In this document: positions 58,301 through 64,000 of the stretch, one piece after another | How the letters are laid out: every line of letters begins with the position of its first letter | How positions within the stretch are numbered: position 1 is the first letter of the stretch | Assembly: GCA_032209605.1 (NCBI GenBank) | Contig: JASFXZ010000013.1 | Location: forward strand, 11,305,901 to 11,369,900 | Length of the DNA stretch: 64,000 nt | Direction of reading: 5' to 3' | Source: Mactromeris polynyma | Taxonomy: Eukaryota; Mollusca; Bivalvia; Venerida; Mactridae | Program-made: the position numbers and the translations under genes | Notes under the pieces: generated by a model | The model's database searches: none | Told to the model about the DNA's origin: nothing | Seen by the model: the letters and a program-made list of their open reading frames with translations, nothing else

Positions 58301-61300
58301 CCTGGAACTGCAAAACACAGTTTGATACAGATATTACAGTGAGGATGCTAACTCAGTGTGTAGATTAGGATAGGAAATACCTATATCAGACTGGTGTATT
58401 TATGGTTCAGGGAAACTTGTAAGAAAAGTGACAATGCAGTGTTGTAGAGAACATCTTTTTGAAAGCAGTTGACTCCAATTTTCTCATATTTAAGAACAGA
58501 ACTGTTCTGTTCATATTTAAGCCTAAGCATATTTTAAGTAAAGAAACTTGACTATCTACCTTTAACGCCTGCAGTTTCATTTACTCTTGTGTAACAACTA
58601 ATCTGGTAAAAGGATTGTTAAAAAACTGATATCAACTGAACTGAATTTCTCACCCACCTGTGTTTATGTTACAGCAATAATATTCTCACCATTTAATCTA
58701 ATAGGGATATTTCCCCTTGCTTACCACATCCATTTTACTTGGCTTGCAGGGGCATTTCTATAGAAGCGCATGAAATGTATGTGTAGATGGCAGGGATGAT
58801 AGTGTTGCACCTAATTGCTTATTGCCTGTTAGATGATAACCCGTGAATCAGTGTAATAGAGAGGTAGAGAATTTTGTCAACAAATATGGAATTATTAGAA
58901 TTTTTTGTCGATTCTGACTGTCTGTCCGACCTTCTAGTTTGTTCTCATACAGTAAGGGCTATCACTGATACAATATTTGTTCTGTCGATCGATATTCGAT
59001 ACACTATTGCAGTTATTGATTTTTTTTGATTTTTTTTTTTTATTGATATTATGGCTTGAAAACACACAAGAATGGGCACCATCTAAAATGTACCAAAACA
59101 TTGATTTGAAGTCTGCAGATTGTTGAACAGTGCTCTAGGGGATAGTGCATTCCAAATATTGGCAATGTAATATAATTCTGTGAAGTTAAAACTATTAATT
59201 AAGTTCTTAAATTTTATCTTGTTATCATATAAATATAAATACGTAGGGCATACACACATAAACATACAGAAAGATAGGAGTTAATAATCTATGAAAGGAA
59301 TTTAAAAATAAACCTGTCATTGAAATGTCTTTGATATTTGGCTTTCGATACATCAATATCATGGATATGCAATAAAATTGAATCAATGACGGCGCTAGCT
59401 TTAGTATCCATAATATGTATTTTCTGGTTTCAGTTTTTTGTGAACCAGTGATGCAGTTACTGTTATTTTTATCTCTTTGTATTATCTTGTTGCAGTTACA
59501 CTACTAACAGGAACATCATTTATAATATCATGTATCTTTGTGAAAGGATTTTCATATATCCAATAAACATGTTGTGAATTATGCACTTTCCCATACTCGC
59601 AAGGCATTGCTTGAAAAAAATATTCTTGTTGTATTTATTTTTTGATTTAATGAAACAAAGAAATGTATACTTTCTGAAAGTTGAAAAGCAGCTTGTGTTC
59701 AGTCAACCATGAAGATAATATATTTTTGTATTGTAAATTACACTTTCAACTATAGTGGATTTAACATATGGATGAAAATTTTCTCCAAAGTTTGTAGTGC
59801 TATGTCTGGAGAGTCGGAGCAAAGTTAAGTGAAGGGGAGGAGCTAAATTCAAAGTTAAGTGAAGGGGAGGAGCTTCATTCAAAAATAAGTGAAGGGGAGA
59901 ATCTTAATTCAAAGTTAAGTGAAGGGGAGGAGCTTAATTCAAAGTTAAGTGAAGAGGAGGAGCTTAATTCAAAGTTAAGTGAAGGGGAGGGACTCGGGAC
60001 TACAAAACACTAAGTCTTTCTTAAAAGACTGAAAATAAGACTTCTAATTGTGTTTGAAGCAAGGATGCTGAAAATGCTTCTGGAATATTTGATATCGCAA
60101 CAATTGGGGCTGTCAGTGATACCATCGGTATCGATATATCAATGATTTTTTCTATCGATTGGTATTCGATATATACACTTACAAATATGGATATTATGGC
60201 TGAAATATTCATGAGAATGGGTAAAGTAAAAAAATGTGCCAAAATTGCATAACATTGCTTAAATTTGTAGTTGACTGCTTGTTAAACAGTGCTCTAGGGG
60301 ATAGCGAATTCCAAATGTCAGCAATATAATATGTACTGTAAAGCTAAAATATAGTTGCTATATATATCAATACATCGTCAATATTTATCTTTCGATATAT
60401 CAATATTGTCAATATGTAAAAATTGGAATCAATGACAGCCCTAATTAACGATATTACAATAGATAATGATTTGGTTTTGTAAACACCATTACATCCATTA
60501 ATGCTGGTACCTGGCTTACATATTGCTTTGATTATATCTGATACTGGTACCTGGCTTACATATTGCTTTGATTATATATCTGCAGCTTGATGCTTGGTGG
60601 CTCAAATATGGCTACATGGATTTCCGTCTTCCTCTGGCACCATTATTGAACTTCGCGGGTCCTGGCCCCTACATGCATCATGATTTGCCTCCAAAAAGGG
60701 GCTCAGATGTAGAGAGAGCTGCATTTCTAATATATCTCAACAATAGACATTGGCAGTTGATTAAACAGTATGGTTATATAATCATATGTTACCCTGCAAT
60801 GTCTAGTTAATCCAGCAATCCACTGTATTTATTTCGGCAATATAATCCTGAACCATTTTTAGCCTTTTTTGTGATATAATCTCTAGTATACAGATACGAT
60901 CCCCTCTGGACAAAATCCCCTTAGCTCATTTTGCACAAGGCGGTGGACAAAATCCCCTTCGTGAATTTTACAAGTAGGACAAAATTCCCTTCATGACTTT
61001 TACATGTTTTGATAGATTGTAGTTGAGAATATTCTGAAAATATTTCTTGGTTTTACTGTCCTTGTTAAAAATGTGCAATAAATGTTTTAAACAACATTGA
61101 ACTTAATACAAAAAATATCAAAGGGTATTTTGCCCTACTTGTAAATTCATGAAGGGGGTTTTGTCCGCCTTGTAAAATTCATGAAGGGGGTTATGTCCAC
61201 CTTGTACAAAATGAGCGATGGGGATTTTGTCTGGAGGGGATTTTGTCCGGAGGGGATTTTGTCCGTAGGGGATTTTGGCCAGAGGGGATTCTGTCCGGGG

Positions 61301-64000
61301 GGGATTTTGGCTGGAGGGGATTTTGTCCTACACTCTTAATCTCACATTGACAATTCCAAACCAGACATTTATATTCAGCAATTTTCACCCATGCTTAGTT
61401 CAGGCAGTATTGTAAAATTACCATATCCGTGCTAGCCATTTTTTTCAGTTTATGGCAGGTCCTTTTGATAGAGGAAATTTTCATCAGGCATCACCAAATT
61501 TGGGTGTTTATAAGGCTAACATTTTGAATAATTTTACTGAAGGGGAATTTTCTTTCTAAGAAGGAGACAAATATATACTTCTTTCTTTGGGGAATGGGGC
61601 CCAATATCAGCCCCTAAATTTGCCATAAAAAAGGGCTGCATGCATTTCATGTTTTGTAATAATTAGATTTTCATTGAAATAATTAACTTTGATTTTGTCT
61701 AAATCCTAGTATACAAATGTATATAATTACCATATGTGATCGATTCTATTGCCTGATAAATACAGTTGCATTCACTCTATACGTTGTCTTCATTGTGATG
61801 TTTGTGTGTTATAGTATCTTCGCTTGCCTTATCTGTTGTATTAAACTGTTTAGTTCTGCATGTGTTATATGCTAGTCAGTATAGATGGTATTGTTTTAGT
61901 TATGTCTGTAAGACTGCTGCAAGCTGGGGGTAGCAGATATAAGCATGAAATGTGAATGTTGTCATTCCATGGTGTCCAGTGTTTGTGGTGTGACAGTTCT
62001 TGGCATGACCTTACTGTATATTGCAGGGGTTCCATTTGACTCTTGATTTGACCCTTTGAGCCCTGGAATTTCCAAAAAGCCACATTTTGACCCTCAGGAT
62101 TCTGGTTGAAGGGTCAATTTTTCTCTAAATTATGGGTGTTTTGGCTATAAAATGGTAAAATATGGAAAAAATTATCAAAATGACCCTCGAGATTCAGCAC
62201 CCAGTGGAACCCCTGTATTGGTGAACTTTTTAGGAAAAATACTCAATGATGATTTAACGTCCCAGCCAGAGTTGATGTTGTTTATTGTACAAGAGATACA
62301 AGCAGATACCTTATAACAGCTACTAGGTCTTAGTACAGAAGGATGTTTCTTGTTTTAATGTGAATTATATTTTTTTTATCCTTTTTATATTTGCAGCTAT
62401 CACATTGGTGGGAAACTTACGCCTACTTAGATTTCCGCTTACCAATATGCCCTTTGATGAACGTTGCTGGCCCAGGGCCCTATATGTTTCATTATCTCCC
62501 CAAAGCGGAGGGTGTGCAGGTTACCCGAGCAGCACTGTTGACTTCTTTAACTGTAAAATTCTGGCAGCTTTTGAAAAAGTAAATTTTTACTACTCTCATT
62601 GTAGATGTGATTTTTACTTGTAGCAAAATTGTGTTATTTTCTGCTTTCTGGCTTTATTGATATCTCATAATTATCTTAATCATAGTTTTGAAAATTTGAA
62701 ATATACATTAATTTTAGTAGGTTCACTATTGTATACTGTACGACGTAAGTTCTATCTGTGATATTACTTATTCGCGTCCGTACATAATTCAGGCATGAGA
62801 TTTTTCTGGGGATTCACAGATTTGACCCTCGCAAGGGACGTTTGAATACAATTTATACCATCTTAGATGCTTTAAAGCCAGGAGCTTCAGCGGCCCCCTG
62901 AACCCCTTGCCGCATTTTCAGCTGCTTTTGTCAATTTTGCATTCTCTTGCAATTCTCAGAATTATAGTATTTTTTGTAAATTTCTTACTTTTTTGCATTA
63001 AGCCTTCAATGATACTCTGTTTTCTCCAGTACTTCAGTGCATGACACAGATTGCATTAAGGATTGATAAATTTGCTGTAATCTGGCAAGTTTTTCTAGAT
63101 TAGTCCATTAGCTCAGGCTTTCAGTTTGATCAGACAAATCTGACTGTCATTAGTGTGATTAAAATGTATGAACATTTCTTGGGAGAGGGGACATGATCCC
63201 TGGGGGAAAATGGATGCACCCCGATATATGCAGTCATACTACAGTTGACACTCATTGTGTCGACGCAGGTAATTTCAACATTCAGGATATTATTGAATAC
63301 TGTTGAAACTAAGACACGAAGTCCTAAAAAACAACAACAAACAAACTTACTTGCATATTTATATTATACCAATTATCACGAGTCAGTTATTTTCACAACA
63401 CCTACAGCAAAACACACAAATAATGATTTTTACAACTTGAAAATGCATGTACATTACGAGATGAGTCAGATTGCTAGTACTTTGGGAATCTGATACTGGA
63501 ATGTCGACATTCGGACATGTTGACACTTTTAATCAGGTCCCTACAATGTCGGCATAACAAGTTTCGTCTGTATTTTGGTCTGGAATATCGTGTGAAATCA
63601 CTGATCAGTGTAATGTAAATAGGGATAATTAATTATACACTGGTTAAGTCTGTATTGCTTCGTTGAATTGAAATACAGTCTGACCTCGGTGTTAACAACC
63701 TTCTATCAGAATACTTAGTATCATCCGAAATAAATATTAGGCACGTGGAATAGAAAAGGGCTATTCGAAACCATTTAGTACTGGTATTCGAAATAAAATT
63801 TCGGACCTGATGAATTTGAATTAATGAAGTCTGACTGTATTTTGTAGTTATTCTGCCTTTAACCCTATATGCTTATACATTACTTTTGTTGCACCTTGCT
63901 TTCATTGTCTGCCTCTCCATATATCTCTGCTTACTGTTGTTTATCTGCATTTCTAACACATTTTCGTCTGCCTATATTTCTGATACAGTGTTGTCTGTCT
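55342..64000 (+). CDS. CROT: Peroxisomal carnitine O-octanoyltransferase-like, 5' part (continues past the window)
   Basis: CROT transfers medium-chain acyl groups from CoA to carnitine, so that chain-shortened products can leave the peroxisome. Exon 1 (55342-55477, ends phase 1) encodes MADDNKIDIEAMF... then KTFQFDNQLPSLPVPTL, matching RTFQYQDSLPSLPVPSL of human CROT. Exon 2 (56778-56902, ends phase 0) encodes VKPHVSEDEYRQTEFIVQQF and ends NKAEVEKNW. The next exon exists in three versions, listed separately. The catalytic His and the choline/carnitine acyltransferase C-terminal domain lie beyond 64000. Whether it is strictly CROT or a related carnitine acyltransferase cannot be settled from the N-terminus, but the LPSLPVP signature and the WW segment fit CROT best. 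Confidence 0.9.
55670..56028 (-). mobile_element. CAGGGGTTCC-family miniature element with a second element inside
   Basis: Reverse-oriented copy with 5-bp duplication AAATG (55665-55669, 56029-56033). The core (ATTTTGATAAATTTTGACAG..., TTGACCCTTCAGCCAGAATC) is recognisable on both sides of a 157-bp insertion at 55833-55989. It lies in CROT intron 1. Confidence 0.9.
55833..55989. mobile_element. hAT-like foldback miniature element, 157 bp, nested
   Basis: Near-perfect palindrome: CACAGGTGGCCGGTGAGTAG at left, inverted CACAGGTGACCGGTGAGTAG at right, arms of about 70 bp meeting at gtaagatatcttac. Perfect 8-bp duplication GGGTCAAA (55825-55832, 55990-55997). The 8-bp duplication and CA-start fit hAT. 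Confidence 0.9.
56597..56756. mobile_element. Foldback miniature element (GAGCGTTGC ends) next to CROT exon 2
   Basis: Shortened relative of 41168-41402: left arm with GATTTACAACCTCTTCTG, inner AAACGCAACATGTGATG, right arm with CACTTAAAGAAGAGGTTGG. It ends 21 bp before exon 2, so the polypyrimidine tract lies immediately after its right end. Confidence 0.75.
57035..57267 (+). repeat. tRNA-derived SINE, family 1, copy B, full length
   Basis: It is flanked by a perfect 14-bp duplication AATTAGTACCATGC (57021-57034, 57268-57281), the mark of LINE-mediated insertion. The head has GGTTTAGGGGTAGAGTGCC (A box) and GAGTTCGAGTCTC (B box); the tail is aaataaataagg. Matches 27513-27730. It lies in CROT intron 2. 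Confidence 0.88.
57325..57379 (+). mobile_element. Right-end fragment of a CAGGGGTTCC-family element
   Basis: Only the last 50 or so bases survive: ATTGACCCTTGAGATTCAGC and CCTAGTGGAACACCTG. It lies in CROT intron 2. Confidence 0.6.
57483..57649 (+). CDS. CROT: CROT alternative exon 3a
   Basis: Acceptor tttcactttcag, donor gtaagg; 167 nt, phase 0 to phase 2. It encodes LEAWWLNYAYLQYRLPLAPT, then INFSGPLPF and TERAAL, ending WKFIR. It is five codons shorter than the other two versions, in the loop after the GP motif where the others have the HxLPP-type turn. Its first ten residues are the closest of the three to human CROT (LEEWWLNVAYL). Reading through the donor gives an immediate TAA. Confidence 0.88.
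57788..57960. repeat. 'cccctcttc / gtcggtcggtcgg' dispersed repeat
   Basis: It starts with the small hairpin cccctcttcatagaagaggg, continues gcacatgtcggtcggtcggc and aactcaagaaccccttgacc, and ends ggtcaaaggtcaaggtcac. It is of a type I associate with bivalve genomes. No ends or target duplication found. Confidence 0.55.
58165..58470. repeat. Dispersed loosely palindromic repeat, second copy
   Basis: Matches 35190-35500 ('cttcgtacagacatacttt', 'ccctggaactgcaaa', 'aactcagtg', 'atcagact', 'aagaaaagtgacaatgca'). It lies in the intron between CROT exons 3a and 3b. Confidence 0.55.
58980..59380. repeat. Repeat shared with 60110-60430
   Basis: Both stretches contain 'tcgat(c/t)gatattcgata', 'gttaaacagtgctctagggg'/'gttgaacagtgctctagggg' followed by 'atag(c/t)g(a/c)attccaaat', and 'ctttcgatatatcaatat'-like ends. 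It is a roughly 330-bp dispersed repeat present twice within 1.5 kb, with no open frame. Confidence 0.5.
59821..59990. repeat. 30-bp tandem repeat, about 5.7 units
   Basis: Unit AAAGTTAAGTGAAGGGGAGG plus AGCTTAATTC, with few differences between units. It lies in the intron between CROT exons 3a and 3b. Confidence 0.85.
60504..60583 (+). repeat. Duplicated 40-bp unit covering the exon 3b branch-point region
   Basis: CTGGTACCTGGCTTACATAT and TGCTTTGATTATATCTGATA form the first unit. The second begins 40 bp later at 60544 with the same sequence and runs into the acceptor atctgcag of exon 3b. The duplication doubles any branch point in this stretch. Confidence 0.85.
60586..60767 (+). CDS. CROT: CROT alternative exon 3b
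   Basis: Acceptor tatatctgcag, donor gtatgg; 182 nt, phase 0 to phase 2. It encodes LDAWWLKYGYMDFRLPLAPL, then NFAGPGPYMHHDLPP and VERAAF, ending HWQLIK. The length equals that of exon 3c and of the human segment (60 codons plus two bases). 34 of 60 residues are identical to 3c by my hand alignment. The 80 bp before it contain a duplicated 40-bp unit. Confidence 0.9.
60890..61330. repeat. Foldback element with 'ggaggggattttgtcc' tandem array
   Basis: The left arm carries GGACAAAATCCCCTTAGCTC and ATTTTGCACAAGGCGGTGGAC. The right arm carries the inverse (CCACCTTGTACAAAATGAGC, GGGGATTTTGTC) and then about six imperfect 16-bp copies of GGAGGGGATTTTGTCC. Another inner pair (TTACAAGTAGGACAAAAT against its inverse) lies closer to the centre. 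It lies between CROT exons 3b and 3c. Confidence 0.75.
61446..61638 (+). mobile_element. 'CAGCCCTTTTTTATGGC' miniature element, copy C
   Basis: It runs from CAGTTTATGGCAGGTCCTTT to GCCATAAAAAAGGGCTG and shares 'tgataga/ggga', 'aataattttactgaag', 'ttctttggggaa' with 9121-9289 and, inverted, 11049-11250. It lies between CROT exons 3b and 3c. Confidence 0.7.
62024..62215 (+). mobile_element. CAGGGGTTCC-family miniature element, full length
   Basis: 192 bp with ends CAGGGGTTCCATTTGAC and GTGGAACCCCTG and 5-bp duplication TATTG (62019-62023, 62216-62220). It lies between CROT exons 3b and 3c. Confidence 0.92.
62397..62578 (+). CDS. CROT: CROT alternative exon 3c
   Basis: Acceptor tttatatttgcag, donor gtaaat; 182 nt, phase 0 to phase 2. 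It encodes LSHWWETYAYLDFRLPICPL, then MNVAGPGPYMFHYLP and VTRAAL, ending FWQLLK. It ends in AA plus a base from the next exon (Lys if G, as in human). There is no stop or frame break. Confidence 0.9.
62579..64000. other. CROT intron after exon 3c, to the window edge
   Basis: No fourth copy of the WW exon is seen and no downstream CROT exon is recognised. Contents are an inverted copy of the 3880-3975 repeat at about 62795-62940 ('ccaggagcttcagcggcccc') and a possible element at about 63241-63572, with partly inverted ends around 'gttgacactcattgtgtcg' and 'cgacattcggacatgttgac'. A Tc1-like miniature element lies at 63676. Confidence 0.5.
63676..63837. mobile_element. Tc1/mariner-like miniature element, second family
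   Basis: Ends CAGTCTGACCTCGGTGTT and, inverted, CAGTCAGACTTCATTAAT, flanked by TA. The diverged copy is at 36741-36922. Confidence 0.75.

Noticed and set aside
61191..61388. Minus-strand frame with repeated QNPL/KSPPD units
   Set aside because: It is the translation of the 16-bp tandem array, not a gene.
63241..63572. Possible TIR element with ttgacactcattgtgtcgac-like ends
   Set aside because: The partial inverted match is short and no clear target duplication was found.

Overview
This is a 64 kb window of an AT-rich, intron-rich animal genome, probably a bivalve mollusc. The protein sequences are clearly metazoan. The dispersed repeats (tRNA-headed SINEs, many short terminal-inverted-repeat elements, and the 'cccctcttc...catgtcggtcggtcgg' repeat at 57.8 kb) look like those of bivalve genomes. 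The species assignment is an inference from family resemblance; no search was run.

Four host genes are supported by exon-by-exon reading with consistent splice phases. (1) 21894-22646, minus: first coding exon of a chondroitin polymerizing factor / chondroitin synthase-like type II Golgi protein; the rest of the gene is not in the window. (2) 26577-37824, plus: complete PSMC5 (26S proteasome ATPase Rpt6) in 13 coding exons. (3) 40664-53118, minus: complete ESS2/DGCR14 splicing factor in 7 coding exons, tail-to-tail with PSMC5. (4) 55342 to beyond 64000, plus: the 5' part of a peroxisomal carnitine O-octanoyltransferase-like gene (CROT), head-to-head with ESS2.

The most interesting feature is in CROT. 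Exons 1 and 2 occur once, but the next exon is present three times in tandem (57483-57649, 60586-60767, 62397-62578). All three copies encode the same WW...P...GP...R segment of the acyltransferase, all start in phase 0 and end in phase 2, and none can be spliced to another without breaking the frame. This is the signature of a mutually exclusive exon cluster and suggests one enzyme with three interchangeable N-domain segments.

Most of the rest is mobile DNA. An apparently intact autonomous MULE (7-exon transposase with PHD-like and FLYWCH-like zinc motifs, inverted repeats and a 10-bp target duplication) sits inside a SINE in ESS2 intron 1. A 3.3 kb palindromic, TTAA-flanked piggyBac-like derivative lies at 15.6-18.9 kb. 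At least two small families with 5-6 bp target duplications recur throughout, one of them also as a 1.4 kb version. Nested insertions can be dated relative to one another. Other elements resemble Tc1/mariner, Harbinger, ISL2EU and hAT miniatures and several tRNA-derived SINEs. Tandem repeats occur at 4.5-5.1, 9.8-10.1, 36.9-37.2 and 59.8-60.0 kb; the one at 36.9 kb forms the 3' splice site of a PSMC5 exon.

The first 21 kb hold no gene I can support. They are repeats in what is either CHPF intron or intergenic DNA.
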